Below are positions 25,651-35,427 of a stretch of DNA of 64,000 nt, one piece after another. Numbering within the stretch: position 1 is the first letter of the stretch; each line of letters opens with the position of its first letter. The position numbers and the translations under genes were made by a program. The notes under the pieces were generated by a model. That model was not told the origin of the DNA, ran no database searches, and was given only the letters and a program-made list of their open reading frames with translations. This DNA comes from Halosaccharopolyspora lacisalsi. GTDB lineage: Bacteria; Actinomycetota; Actinomycetes; Mycobacteriales; Pseudonocardiaceae. The DNA is taken from assembly GCF_014137975.1 (NCBI RefSeq), contig NZ_JACGWZ010000002.1, positions 310,001 to 374,000 on the forward strand, written 5' to 3'.

Positions 25651-27414
25651 TCACCGCAGCCGGTGGGTGCCGTCGGCCAGGCGTTCGGTGCGGTGCCGCC
25701 GCGCCAGCAGTTCCAGCAGCGGGACGGCCACCCGGCGCGTGGTGCCCAACGTCTGCCGAGCCTGACTGAGCGTGAACGGCGAGGGCAGCTCCGCCAGCCG
25801 TGCCACGGCCTGCTCGACGGCGTCGGGGAGCAGGAAGACACCCTGATCGATCTTGCTCAGCTCGCCGGCGCGCACCGCCGCCGCGAGCTGCCGGGATCCC
25901 AGGCCGAGTTCGGTCAGCTCCGTGGCGGTGGGCGCTTGAAACGGTGCCGACTCCAGTCGGTCGCGGATCTCGGCGACCGCCTCGCGGACGGGTTCGGGCA
26001 GGCGGGGAGCTCCCAGTCGCAACCGGCCCTCGTGCACGGACACGTCCGCGGCATCGGGAGCCCGCAGCACGGCCGTCAGCAGCGCGGCATCGGGCAGCGA
26101 CAGCGCTTGCCGCGCGGACTCGGTGGGCAGCCCGCCTTCCAGCGGATACCGCTCCTGGTAGTCGTTGAGCAGACCGAGCAGCTGCTTGGCCAACGCGTCG
26201 CGGTGCGCGGGATCCAGCAGCCAGGACCCGGCCCGCAGTGCCCCCGAGGGCTCGGTGGCTCCCATGGCGCGCAGCTCCTCGGAGCGGATCCAGCGGCGGC
26301 GCCGAAGTTCGGCGGCCCCGTCGGCATGGTCGTCGAACTCCTCCAGCTCCACCGCGCGTCGCCTCCCGGCGCCGCGTCGCGCCAGCGCCGGTGGCCGGAC
26401 ATCCAGCACGAGCGCCCCCGCGGGGACGCGGTGACTGCCGGGATCGCGCAGCAGGCACCGGTCACCGATGCGGAGCGGAAGCGGACCGTCCAGGGACAAC
26501 CGCGCGGTGTCGGTACCGAGCGGACGCACGCGCGTCACCACGGCCGCCGAGCCCACGTGCATCGTCAACCGTGCGGACAGCTCTCGGGGGTCGCTGCCGC
26601 GCAACCGCACGTCGACGACATCGGTGCACAACCACTGCCGGGGCGGCACCAACGCATCTCCGCGGCGCACCTCGTCGAGATCCGTGCCGCGCAGGTTCAC
26701 CGCCACTCGGGCGGGACCATCGACGTGAGGTGCCTCGGTGCCCAAGCACTGCAAACCGCGCACGGACACCTCTTGCCCACCGGGCAGCAACACCAGGTGC
26801 TGGTCGACGGCGAGACTGCCCGCGGGCAGCGTTCCGGTGACCACGGTTCCGGCACCGCGGATGGTGAACGCGCGATCCACCCACAGCCGGGGATCGGCGT
26901 CGTGGGGCGGGCGCGGCAGTCCGGAGACCAGTTCGTCGAGGGATCGGCGCAGGTCCGCGGCGCCCTCGCCGGTGGTGCCGCTGACGCACACCGTGGGCAG
27001 CCCTGCCAGCGATGTTTCCGCCAGCTGCTCGTGCGCCTGCCGGGCGGCCGGTTCCGGGTCGGCGAGGTCGCTGCGGGTGATGACGAGGACCCCGTGCCGC
27101 ACGCCCAGCGCGTGCAGGGCCTCCAGGTGCTCGCCGGACTGGGGCATCCACCCCTCGTCGGCGGCGACGACGAACAGCACGGCCGGGACCGGCCCGACAC
27201 CGGCGAGCATGTTGGCTACGAAGCGCTCGTGCCCGGGAACGTCGACGAAGGCCAGCTGCTGACCGTCGGAGACCGTGGTCCAGGCGAATCCGAGGTCGAT
27301 CGTGAGCCCGCGCCGGTGCTCCTCCGTCCACCGGTCGGGTTCCATGCCGGTGAGCAGCCGGATCAGTGTGGACTTGCCGTGGTCGACGTGTCCGGCGGTG
27401 GCCACGACACGCAT
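25651..27414 (-). CDS. selB: Selenocysteine-specific elongation factor SelB
   Basis: This 587-residue protein has an EF-Tu-like GTPase with G1 GHVDHGKS, G3 DVPGH and TRSD in place of NKxD, then two beta-barrel domains. The C-terminal third carries winged-helix repeats that bind the SECIS hairpin. It delivers Sec-tRNA to in-frame UGA codons, here presumably in fdhA. The ATG shares one base with the selA stop codon (TGATG), so the two are coupled. Length and domain order are normal for the family. Confidence 0.96.
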   Translation of the reverse strand: MRVVATAGHVDHGKSTLIRLLTGMEPDRWTEEHRRGLTIDLGFAWTTVSDGQQLAFVDVPGHERFVANMLAGVGPVPAVLFVVAADEGWMPQSGEHLEALHALGVRHGVLVITRSDLADPEPAARQAHEQLAETSLAGLPTVCVSGTTGEGAADLRRSLDELVSGLPRPPHDADPRLWVDRAFTIRGAGTVVTGTLPAGSLAVDQHLVLLPGGQEVSVRGLQCLGTEAPHVDGPARVAVNLRGTDLDEVRRGDALVPPRQWLCTDVVDVRLRGSDPRELSARLTMHVGSAAVVTRVRPLGTDTARLSLDGPLPLRIGDRCLLRDPGSHRVPAGALVLDVRPPALARRGAGRRRAVELEEFDDHADGAAELRRRRWIRSEELRAMGATEPSGALRAGSWLLDPAHRDALAKQLLGLLNDYQERYPLEGGLPTESARQALSLPDAALLTAVLRAPDAADVSVHEGRLRLGAPRLPEPVREAVAEIRDRLESAPFQAPTATELTELGLGSRQLAAAVRAGELSKIDQGVFLLPDAVEQAVARLAELPSPFTLSQARQTLGTTRRVAVPLLELLARRHRTERLADGTHRLR

Positions 27415-28706
27415 CAGCGCACCGCCGAGAGCACGGCTCGGACCAGGTCGGTGTCCTCCTCCGGGGGGAGGGCGTGCAGGTCGAGCAGGCACCGCCCCTG
27501 TTCCACCCGGGCCAGCACCGGTGGGTCCCCGGTACGGAGTTGTTTGGCGAGGTGCTCGGCCACCCCCACGGCCGCACTGGGCAACTCGACACCGGGAGCT
27601 CCACCACCGCCGACGGCGGCCGTGGTGGACACGGTCTCGGCGGCGACGCCGGCACCGGCGAGGATCTCGGCGATGCGCTCGGCTCGATGCCACAGCTGCC
27701 GTTCGTCCCGCTCCAGTGCCTGTCCGGTGGGGGTGGACGGTCCCCGCACCGTGACCTCCAGCGCGGCCAGCGTCAGCTTGTCCACCCGCAGCGCACGGGC
27801 GAGCGGATCGCGGCGCAGCCGTTCGACCAGCTCGGCGTCGCCGAGCAGCATCCCCGCCTGCGGACCACCGAGCAGCTTGTCGCCGCTGGCGGTGACCACA
27901 TCGGCGCCCTCGGCCAGCGCGGTGGTGGCGTCGGGTTCGGCGGGCAGCCTCGGATGCGGGGACAGCAGACCCGAACCGATGTCGGCCACCACCGGCACGT
28001 CGAGTTCGCTCAGCGCCGCGACCGAGACGGCGGAGGTGAACCCGCTGATCACGAAGTTCGACGGATGCACCTTGAGGACGAAGCCGGTGTCCGGGCCGAT
28101 GGCGTCGCGGTAGTCGCTGAGGTGGACGCGGTTGGTGGTGCCGACCTCCCGGAGGCGGGCACCGGTGGAGGCCAGCAGCTCGGGGATGCGGAACCCGTCG
28201 CCGATCTCCACCAGCTCGCCCCGCGCCACCACGATCTCGCGGTCCGCCGCCAGTGCCGTGGCCGCCAGCGCCAGCGCCGCCGCACCGTTGTTGACCACGT
28301 GAGCGGCTTGCGCCGTGGGCACGGCCTCCCGCAGCGCGGCGAGAGCTCCGGTGCCCCTGCGCCCGCGATGTCCCGTCTCCAGGTCGAGCTCGACGTCGGT
28401 CGTCCCCGCCGCGGTGGTCAGCGCCCGCACGGCGGCCCCCGACAACGGCGCACGCCCGAGATTGGTGTGCAGCAGCACGCCACTGGCGTTGAGCACCCGC
28501 CGGAGGGACAGGGTGGACTCCGGAAGCTCGGCCAGCACTCCTTCGACAACTTCCTGAACGGCGATCTCGCCGTCCCTGGCACGTTGTTGTGCCTCGTGCA
28601 CGGCCTGCTTGACCCGCTCGCGGCCGAGCCGCTCGGCGGCCTCGGCGACGCGTGGCTCGTTGAGAATCCGGTCGGTGGCCGGGATGTGGCGGCGAGGATC
28701 ACCCAT
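27414..28706 (-). CDS. selA: L-seryl-tRNA(Sec) selenium transferase SelA
   Basis: This 430-residue PLP enzyme converts Ser-tRNA(Sec) to Sec-tRNA(Sec) using selenophosphate. The PLP lysine is in SGDKLLGGPQAG, and the LHTNLGRAPL and GRRGTGALAALREA (SelA-type) motifs are present. I list the ATG at 28706, but a GTG at 28730 overlaps the stop of the aquaporin gene as GTGA, a pattern used repeatedly in this genome, and would add eight residues. The gene is followed without a gap by selB. Confidence 0.96.
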   Translation of the reverse strand: MGDPRRHIPATDRILNEPRVAEAAERLGRERVKQAVHEAQQRARDGEIAVQEVVEGVLAELPESTLSLRRVLNASGVLLHTNLGRAPLSGAAVRALTTAAGTTDVELDLETGHRGRRGTGALAALREAVPTAQAAHVVNNGAAALALAATALAADREIVVARGELVEIGDGFRIPELLASTGARLREVGTTNRVHLSDYRDAIGPDTGFVLKVHPSNFVISGFTSAVSVAALSELDVPVVADIGSGLLSPHPRLPAEPDATTALAEGADVVTASGDKLLGGPQAGMLLGDAELVERLRRDPLARALRVDKLTLAALEVTVRGPSTPTGQALERDERQLWHRAERIAEILAGAGVAAETVSTTAAVGGGGAPGVELPSAAVGVAEHLAKQLRTGDPPVLARVEQGRCLLDLHALPPEEDTDLVRAVLSAVR

Positions 28707-28726
28707 GCCCGGCACTATAGGAGCTT

Positions 28727-29704
28727 TCACGGTGGGGAGTCCTGTTGATCGGAGCCGCGCTGCCCGTCCGGTTCCGTGTCCGTCTCCGTGGAGCCGGGAA
28801 CGACTCCCGGTTCGGGAGTGGGTTCGCTCTCCGGGGTCTGGCGCGTGATGAGCACCTGACCGATGAACAGATCGTAGACGAGCACTCCGACCGCACCGCC
28901 GACGAGCGGGCCGACGATCGGTATCCACCAGTAGTGCGCGAAGTGGTCGTAGCTGCCGGGAAAGGCGAGTTCGCCCCATCCCGCCAGCCACGTGAGCAGG
29001 CGCGGCCCGAGGTCCCGGGCGGGGTTGATGGCGTAACCGGCATTGGAGCCGTAGGACAACCCGATCACCATCACGACCAGCCCGATCACGAAGGGGGCCA
29101 CGTTGGCTCCCGGCGCCTGGTTGCGGTTGTCGATGAGTGCGGCGATCAACCCCACCAGAATGGCCGTCCCCACGACCTGGTCCAGCAACGGTCCCACCAC
29201 GCCTCCGGCGAAGTACTCCGCCGGGTAGGTGGCGAAGATCGAGAAGGTGGACAGCGACTCCGGGCGGGCGGCGATGCCCTGCGCCTGGTCGTAGGCGACG
29301 ATGGCCGGACGGTAGACGGCGAACACGAGGGCCGCCGCGGCGAAGGCCCCGAGTGTCTGGGCGAACCAGTAGGGCACGACCTTGGACCACGGGAAACGTC
29401 GCCGCAGCGCCCAGGCGAACGTCACCGCCGGATTGATGTGCGCACCACTGACCCCACCGGCGACGTAGACGCCGAAAGCCACCGCCAGTCCCCAGCCCCA
29501 CGACACGATCAGCCAGTTGGCGGCGCCGAATGCGCCCTCCTGCCTGCCGGATCCGGGCAGCCCGGCCACGGCCACGGCCACGGAACCGCAGCCGAGCAGG
29601 ATCAGCGTGAAGGTACCGAGGAACTCCGCCGAGAGCTCTCCGCCGGTGCCTCGGCGAATTCGCGTCCAGACACCCCTCGTTCCTCGCGTGGTCGCCACAC
29701 GCAT
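28727..29704 (-). CDS. Aquaglyceroporin (GlpF-like MIP channel)
   Basis: This 325-residue MIP-family channel has six membrane helices and both NPA boxes: GAHINPAVTF and GYAINPARDLGPR. The Asp after the second box (NPARD) marks the glycerol-facilitator subgroup rather than strict water channels. The C-terminal tail is long, acidic and Pro/Ser-rich. The ATG at 29704 has a perfect GAGGAGG box. It appears to be the first gene of an operon with selA and selB: its stop overlaps a GTG in the selA frame. The substrate could be glycerol, water or small neutral acids; a role in selenium or formate supply is speculative. Confidence 0.9.
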   Translation of the reverse strand: MRVATTRGTRGVWTRIRRGTGGELSAEFLGTFTLILLGCGSVAVAVAGLPGSGRQEGAFGAANWLIVSWGWGLAVAFGVYVAGGVSGAHINPAVTFAWALRRRFPWSKVVPYWFAQTLGAFAAAALVFAVYRPAIVAYDQAQGIAARPESLSTFSIFATYPAEYFAGGVVGPLLDQVVGTAILVGLIAALIDNRNQAPGANVAPFVIGLVVMVIGLSYGSNAGYAINPARDLGPRLLTWLAGWGELAFPGSYDHFAHYWWIPIVGPLVGGAVGVLVYDLFIGQVLITRQTPESEPTPEPGVVPGSTETDTEPDGQRGSDQQDSPP

Positions 29705-29855
29705 CGCCGGACCTCCTCGATTCCCCGTCACCGCGTTCGGGCCGGTTTCGTTCCGTCCCGTGAACGAGGGTGGCCCAACGGCGGCGTTCGCGCTCGGTCA
29801 CTTCGGGGGACGCGTTGGCGACGTGTCGTCCCCGGACGGCGGAGACAACTGCGTG

Positions 29856-31286
29856 CTACGGCCTCTCGCCGTCCCCGAGCCGGGGACGCCGCTGCCAGTG
29901 CCGGGTGGCCTGTTCGAACGCGTAGCCGGCCCGCAGCACCGCCAGATCCGCCCGGTGCGGCCCCACGACCTGCACTCCCACCGGAAGGCCGCCGTCGGTG
30001 AACCCGGCCGGCACCGCCAGCGCCGGACAGCCGGTGGCCGAGACGAAGTACGCCGAGCGCATCCAGTCCAGGTAGGAGTCCATGGCCACGCCGTCCACCG
30101 AACCGGGGTACTCCAGTTCGACGGGGAACGGAGGTACTTGGCTCACGGGAAGCAGCAGCACGTCGTAGTCCAGGAAGAACCGCCGCATCCGGTGGAACAG
30201 CTCGGTGCGCCCCCGCGCGGCCCTGGCCAGATCGGCTCCGGTGAGGTCGCGACCGGCGTCGATGTTGTCGATCAGACTCGCCTTGAGCCGGTCACCGTGC
30301 TGGTCCCGGACCCGACCGAGGTCGAGGTCGAACTGCCACGCGCGAAGCGTGCGGAAGACGTCCTCGGCACCGGCGAAGTCGGGACAGGCCCGTTCCACGG
30401 TGCCGCCGAGGTCGGCGAAGACCTTCGCGGCCGACTCCAGGGCGGTGGTCACGGACGGGTCGACCGGGACGCTGCCACCGAGGTCCGGGGAGAAGGCCAC
30501 CCGCATCCCGGCGAGGTCGCTTTCGAGGGGCTCGGCGAAGCACGAACCCGGTTCCGGCACCGAGACGGGGCTTCGTGCATCGGGCCCGGCCAGCACGGAC
30601 AGCGCCAGCGCCGTGTCCGTGACGGTGCGCGCCATGGGGCCCTGCACCGCCATCGAGGTCCACGCCGCCTGTTCCGGCCAGCTCGGTACTCGTCCCGGGG
30701 AGGGACGCAGCCCCACGACGTTGCAGAAGGAGGCGGGATTGCGCAGCGACCCCCCCATGTCGCTGCCGTCGGCGAGGGGGTGCATCCCGCACGCGAGCGC
30801 GGCCGCGGCGCCTCCGCTGCTCCCTCCGGCGGACTTGGTCGTGTCGTAGGGGTTGGCGGTGGCTCCGAACAGCGGGTTGACGGTGTGGGACCCGGCGGCG
30901 AACTCGGGGACGTTGGTCTTGCCGATGGTGATGGCTCCCGCACCGCGGAGCCGTTCGACGACCAGCTCGTCGGTGTCGGGAAGGTTGTCGGCCAGCACGG
31001 GTGTGCCGTAGGTGGTGCGGATTCCGGCCGTGTCGTGCGTGTCCTTGTGCGCGACCGGAAGCCCGTGCAAGGGGCCGACCGGATGACCGGCCGCGAGGCG
31101 GTCGTCGGCGGCTCGCGCCTCGTCGAGAGCGCGCTCCGCGACGAGCGTGACGATGGCGTTCACGTGGGGATTGGTTCGCTCGATGCGCGCGAGATGCGCC
31201 TCGACGACCTCGCGGGCCGAGAGGTGGCGCTGCCGGATCAGCCGGGTGAGCTCGACGGCCGTGTACTCGGTGATGTCGGTGGTCAC
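29856..31286 (-). CDS. Amidase (amidase-signature family)
   Basis: This 476-residue amidase-signature hydrolase carries the Ser-cisSer-Lys triad: Lys in VAHKDTHDT, cis-Ser in SAGGSSGGAAAAL and the nucleophile in SDMGGSLRNPASF. It hydrolyses amide bonds of unknown substrates. The GTG at 31286 follows AAAGGA; additional in-frame upstream codons are unsupported. It lies 114 bp downstream of the amidohydrolase gene on the same strand and may be part of the ligase/amidohydrolase operon under the TetR regulator at 34714. Confidence 0.92.
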   Translation of the reverse strand: MTTDITEYTAVELTRLIRQRHLSAREVVEAHLARIERTNPHVNAIVTLVAERALDEARAADDRLAAGHPVGPLHGLPVAHKDTHDTAGIRTTYGTPVLADNLPDTDELVVERLRGAGAITIGKTNVPEFAAGSHTVNPLFGATANPYDTTKSAGGSSGGAAAALACGMHPLADGSDMGGSLRNPASFCNVVGLRPSPGRVPSWPEQAAWTSMAVQGPMARTVTDTALALSVLAGPDARSPVSVPEPGSCFAEPLESDLAGMRVAFSPDLGGSVPVDPSVTTALESAAKVFADLGGTVERACPDFAGAEDVFRTLRAWQFDLDLGRVRDQHGDRLKASLIDNIDAGRDLTGADLARAARGRTELFHRMRRFFLDYDVLLLPVSQVPPFPVELEYPGSVDGVAMDSYLDWMRSAYFVSATGCPALAVPAGFTDGGLPVGVQVVGPHRADLAVLRAGYAFEQATRHWQRRPRLGDGERP

Positions 31287-31400
31287 GGGAGAGTCCTTTC
31301 CGGAGGCTGCGGCGGTGTTCGGATCGCACGGGGACGGTCGGAACAGGACGATCATGCTCTTGCCCGGAGTGCCGGACAACCACGAGCGGGACCGGATGCT

Positions 31401-33011
31401 TCAGTGCAGCCGGTGTCCGCAGGCCCAGGTCCCGAGCACCTCGATCTCGGTGATGCGCGAGGGAACCACGGTGACGGGGTCCGCCGACAGCCACACGAGG
31501 TCCGCCGAGGCACCCACGGCCAGCCTGCCGCGGTGATGTTCGGCGAAAGCCTGCTCGGCGACACCGGTGGTGTAGGCGCGAAGCGCGGTCGTGACATCCA
31601 GGCACTGGTGACCGCTCCAGCCCTCGGGAGGCAGGCCGTCGAGTGTTCGTCGGGTCACGGCCACCTGAAGGCCGTCCAGCGGCCGGGGGGAACTGATCGG
31701 CCAGTCGCTGCCGAAGGCCAGCTTCACTCCCGACTCGTGTAACCGCGCGGCCGGGTACTGCCGTTCGGCGCGTTCCGTCCCGAGACGGGGAACGGTGAGT
31801 TCGGTCATGAGCGGGTCGAGCTGCATCCAGAACGGTTGCAGGTTGGCGATGACGCCGAGCGCGTCGAACCGCGCCAGGTCGGCCGCGTCGACGAGTTGCG
31901 CGTGAGCGATGACCGGACGGCGGTCGCGACTCGGATTCACTCGCTCGGTGACGGCGACGGCATCGAGGGCGACCCGCACCGCCGCGTCCCCGATCGCGTG
32001 GAAGTGCAGTTGAAAGCCGTCGGCGTCGAAGGCCGTGGCGGCGCGGGCGAGCTCGTCGGCCGACCACACCGGCTGGCCGTGGCCGCACGAGGTGTCGGCG
32101 TAGGGTTCCAGCAGCGCGGCGGTGCGGTTTTCCACGACACCGTCGACGAAGAACTTGACCGTGTTCGCGGTGAGCCATGCGTTGCCGCTGTGCTCGACGG
32201 CGCGGCGAAGCTCGGCGAATTCGGCACGTTGCTGCTGCCACCGCTCGGGAACCGCGCGCGGGGCCAGGTCGGTGCGCAGCTTCAACCGGTTCTCGCGTGC
32301 CGCCCGGAGGTACGCGGCGGCCTGTTCCGGATCCACCCAGGCGTCCTGGATCCAGGTCACTCCCGCGGCGGCATAGACCCGGGCCGCGTCGTCGAGCGCG
32401 GTCGCGAGACTGTCCGTGTCCGGTTCCCCGGCACGATCCAGCACGAGATCACAGGCGTGCCACTCGCGCAACGTGCCCGCGGGCGTGCCGTCGGGCCGAC
32501 GAACGATGGAACCGATCGTCGGGTCGGGTGTGGACTCGGTGATGCCGGCCCGTCGCAGAGCTTCGCTGTTGCACCACACGGTGTGGTAGTCGAAGGCGCG
32601 CAGCACCACGGGCCTGTCGGGAACCGCGGCATCGAGCCAGCGCGCGTCGAACTCGCCCCGCGGGGCCAGCGTGGGGTCGTAACTTCCCGCGACGATCCAC
32701 TCCCGCTCGGGATGCTCGCCGGCCCACCGGGCGACCTCCTCGACGACCGCCGCCACGCTCTCGAGCTCGCCGATGCGTGGCCCCTGGAATTCCAGCGCAC
32801 CGAAGATCGGGTGGGCGTGGCCGTCGCCGAAGGACGGCATCACCACACCCCCTCGGAGGTCGACGACCTCGTCGGCCTGTTCCAGCAGGGACAGCGCCGG
32901 GTCACCGAGGGCCACGATCCGGCCCTCGCGGATCGCCAACGCGGATTCGGCCGCACCGCCGTCGAAGTCGGGCAACACCGGCCCGCCGGTGAAGACCGTC
33001 AGGTCGGGCAC
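31401..33011 (-). CDS. YtcJ-like metal-dependent amidohydrolase
   Basis: This 536-residue TIM-barrel amidohydrolase (family 3) has the metal-binding GDGHAHPIF near the N-terminus, LHFHAIGD in the middle, and FGSDWPISSPRPL with the catalytic Asp toward the end. YtcJ-type enzymes hydrolyse amides of unknown identity. The GTG at 33011 lies inside the end of the ligase gene (13-bp overlap) and follows GGAAGGCCAGG; a GTG at 33035 is an alternative. It is coupled to the acyl-CoA ligase, implying a shared pathway. Confidence 0.9.
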   Translation of the reverse strand: MPDLTVFTGGPVLPDFDGGAAESALAIREGRIVALGDPALSLLEQADEVVDLRGGVVMPSFGDGHAHPIFGALEFQGPRIGELESVAAVVEEVARWAGEHPEREWIVAGSYDPTLAPRGEFDARWLDAAVPDRPVVLRAFDYHTVWCNSEALRRAGITESTPDPTIGSIVRRPDGTPAGTLREWHACDLVLDRAGEPDTDSLATALDDAARVYAAAGVTWIQDAWVDPEQAAAYLRAARENRLKLRTDLAPRAVPERWQQQRAEFAELRRAVEHSGNAWLTANTVKFFVDGVVENRTAALLEPYADTSCGHGQPVWSADELARAATAFDADGFQLHFHAIGDAAVRVALDAVAVTERVNPSRDRRPVIAHAQLVDAADLARFDALGVIANLQPFWMQLDPLMTELTVPRLGTERAERQYPAARLHESGVKLAFGSDWPISSPRPLDGLQVAVTRRTLDGLPPEGWSGHQCLDVTTALRAYTTGVAEQAFAEHHRGRLAVGASADLVWLSADPVTVVPSRITEIEVLGTWACGHRLH

Positions 33012-34717
33012 GCCTGGCCTTCCGGGTTCACCCACCGGAACAGCTCGGCCTTGGCGATCTTGCCGGTGGCCGTCGTCGGCAGCTCCTCGACCAGTCGGAT
33101 CACCGGCACCTTGTACGGCGCCATGTTCTCGCGCGCCCAGGTCCTCAGCAGTTCGGCTTCCAGCGTGGCCTCCGGATCCGGCTGGACGAACGCGACCGGA
33201 ACCTGTCCGGTGTTCGGGTCCTCGCGCGGGACGACGCCGACAGCGGCCACGCCCTCGGCTCGGCCCAGCAGCGTCTCCACCTCGGCCGGGAACACGCTCA
33301 TCCCGTTGACCTTGATCATTTCCTTGTTTCGCCCGAGGTAGTGCAGACAGCCCTGCTCGTCGAACACCCCGACGTCGCCGGTGCGCAGCCAGCCGTTGTC
33401 CAGCGCCTCGGCGGTGGCGGCGGGGTCGGCCCAGTAGCGCCGCAGCAACGACGGGCTGCGCACGACGATCTCACCGTGCTCGCCGAGCGGCAGCGGCCGC
33501 GCGGTCTCGGGCGAGACCACCATGATGTCGGTACCGGGCACGGGCAGCCCGCAGAACACCGGTTCGGAGCGCAGGTCCCGGTCCTCGTCCTGGAAACCGC
33601 GCGGGCTCGTGTCGCCGGTGTGGGTCTCGGTCATGCCGTAGGCGGCTTCGCGCAGCACGCTGTGGTCACCGGCGACCTCCTGCCACCGCCGGCGCACTCC
33701 GGGAGTCAGCTTGCGCGCCACCGACATCGCCAGCGGAGCGTCCAGAGCGGACAGGTCGGTGGTGCCGATGTCGGGCTGGTCGAGCAGTTCGAGGTAGTCG
33801 TCGACGAGACCGAGCAGGGTGCCTACCCGGTAGTGCTCAAGGGCGGTGAGCACGGCGCGCGGATCCCACCGGTTGAGCAGCACGCAGGTGCCTCCGGTGA
33901 CGATCGGTACGAGAACGCCGCCGTCCTCCCCGGCGATCCAGAAGATCGGAACGTAGGTCAGGCTCGTCGACGGGTGCTCGACGCCCTGGGCCGCGGCCAT
34001 CGTGGCCGCCGTGTAGAGCATGCCGCGCTGGGTGTGCTCGCAGCCCTTGGGCATCCCGGTGGTGCCGCCGGTGTAGTTCAGCGCGGCCAGCGCGTCGAGC
34101 TCCGCGACCGGGTGTTGCCACCGGGGGCGGTCCAGCGCCTGCCACCAGCCGCTGCGCTGGAGTCGTCCGTCGGGCAGGGGCGGCAGCGGCAGTGTCGGCT
34201 CTCGCGGCAGCGCGTCCTCCAGCGAGGTGACCAGGACTTCGCGCAGGCAGGTGTCCGCGCGGACGGCTTCGACCACCGGGGTCAGCGAGTCGAGTGTGAC
34301 CACGACCTCGACACCGGCGTCACGGAGTTCGTGGCGCAGCTCGTGCTCGCGGAAGAGCGGATTGATCGGCACGTGGACGGCTCCGAGCTTGAGGATGCCC
34401 ATCATCGCGACGACGAACTGCGGACAGTTGGTCAGGTGCACGCCCACCCGGTCGCCCCGGTGCACGCCCACAGAGTCGAGCCAGTGCGCGAACCGGTCGG
34501 AGAGCTCGTCCAGCCGGGCGTAGCTGATCTCGTCGCCGTAGAACACGATGGCGGTGCGCTGCCCGGCGTGCCGCGCCCAGTGCCGCAGGTGCTCGGTGAT
34601 CGCGATCTCGCCGAGCGGGTACTCCACCTCGGCGGCGACTCCGGGTGGTCGGGCGGAGTCCTGCCGCTCCCGCAGCTCGGTCAGGTGCCTGATCGTCTCG
34701 TCGCTGTCGGCCGTCAT
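32999..34717 (-). CDS. AMP-forming acyl-CoA synthetase/ligase
   Basis: This 572-residue ANL-superfamily enzyme activates a carboxylic acid to an acyl-CoA via an acyl-adenylate. The P-loop YTGGTTGMPKGCEHT lies near residue 213; AYGMTETH, WLRTGDVG and the C-terminal PTTATGKIAK lysine motif are all present. The ATG at 34717 overlaps the TetR stop (ATGA) and has a GGGAGG box. It is paired with a TetR repressor and divergent from a fused acyl-CoA carboxylase, so its CoA product is a likely carboxylase substrate or regulator ligand. The acid is unknown. Confidence 0.93.
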   Translation of the reverse strand: MTADSDETIRHLTELRERQDSARPPGVAAEVEYPLGEIAITEHLRHWARHAGQRTAIVFYGDEISYARLDELSDRFAHWLDSVGVHRGDRVGVHLTNCPQFVVAMMGILKLGAVHVPINPLFREHELRHELRDAGVEVVVTLDSLTPVVEAVRADTCLREVLVTSLEDALPREPTLPLPPLPDGRLQRSGWWQALDRPRWQHPVAELDALAALNYTGGTTGMPKGCEHTQRGMLYTAATMAAAQGVEHPSTSLTYVPIFWIAGEDGGVLVPIVTGGTCVLLNRWDPRAVLTALEHYRVGTLLGLVDDYLELLDQPDIGTTDLSALDAPLAMSVARKLTPGVRRRWQEVAGDHSVLREAAYGMTETHTGDTSPRGFQDEDRDLRSEPVFCGLPVPGTDIMVVSPETARPLPLGEHGEIVVRSPSLLRRYWADPAATAEALDNGWLRTGDVGVFDEQGCLHYLGRNKEMIKVNGMSVFPAEVETLLGRAEGVAAVGVVPREDPNTGQVPVAFVQPDPEATLEAELLRTWARENMAPYKVPVIRLVEELPTTATGKIAKAELFRWVNPEGQACPT

Positions 34718-35364
34718 CGATCTGCCTCCCGGGTGTCGGTGTCGGGATCGTGCTCGATGCCCAGTAGTCGCAAGTACAGCACAACGAGATGCCCCACGAT
34801 CCGCTCGCGACTGCCGGGATCGGCGACCACCATCGGTGCGAACCGGGTGATCATGCCGGACGCGGCCGTGGCGACGATGTCGGCCGGAGCGGACGGTCGT
34901 GCGAGGCCGTCCCGCACCAGCCGCTGGACGTAGCGGGTCGCGCGCTTGAGCAACCGCGTCCGGATATCCGACCACAACGTGCGGATGTGCTCGTCGGACA
35001 GCGCCTGGTGCTCCAGCACCGTGATGAAGGCCAGGTTGTCGGCGTAGACGGCCAGGAAGTCACCCGTGGTCGCCTCGGCCACCGCGACCGGGTCGGTGGG
35101 ATCGACCCCGTGAGCTTCCTGGGCGTGCAGGAACGAGTCCCGCAGCCGTTCGGCCAGGACGCGGAACACCTCGGACTTGGAGGCGAAGTAGACGTAGAAG
35201 GTGGCTCGGGAGACCTCGGCGCACAGGGTGATGCCGGCGATCGTGGTGCGGGCGTAGCCCAGTTGCTCGAACGTGAGCTTCGCGGCGTCCAGCAGCGACG
35301 CGCGGGTGGCGCTGTCGAGACGATCCCGCTCGTTGCGGACGGCCCACTCCCGTGCGGTGTTCAC
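34714..35364 (-). CDS. TetR family regulator of the acyl-CoA gene cluster
   Basis: This 216-residue repressor has a typical TetR N-terminal HTH (TTIAGITLCAEVSRATFYVYF) and a helical ligand domain. It is the first gene of the ligase/amidohydrolase operon and is divergent from the carboxylase. A perfect inverted repeat in the 63-bp gap is a likely operator. The GTG at 35364 is chosen; a GTG two codons upstream (35370) is equally possible, and neither has a clear ribosome site, so the message may be nearly leaderless. The ligand is probably an acyl-CoA (inference). Confidence 0.9.
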   Translation of the reverse strand: MNTAREWAVRNERDRLDSATRASLLDAAKLTFEQLGYARTTIAGITLCAEVSRATFYVYFASKSEVFRVLAERLRDSFLHAQEAHGVDPTDPVAVAEATTGDFLAVYADNLAFITVLEHQALSDEHIRTLWSDIRTRLLKRATRYVQRLVRDGLARPSAPADIVATAASGMITRFAPMVVADPGSRERIVGHLVVLYLRLLGIEHDPDTDTREADR

Positions 35365-35376
35365 CCGCACACGATG

Positions 35377-35402
35377 TGTTGACGTTGACGCTACTGTCAA
35401 CA
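35377..35402. promoter_or_regulatory. Putative TetR operator between divergent genes
   Basis: TGTTGAC (35377-35383) and GTCAACA (35396-35402) form a perfect 7-bp inverted repeat with a 12-bp centre. It spans the middle of the 63-bp region between the TetR and carboxylase starts. On the minus strand it contains TTGACA, a consensus -35 hexamer, so a bound repressor would block the promoter. Confidence 0.6.
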
Positions 35403-35427
35403 GCCGAGCTGAGCTGGAGGTGGGGCC

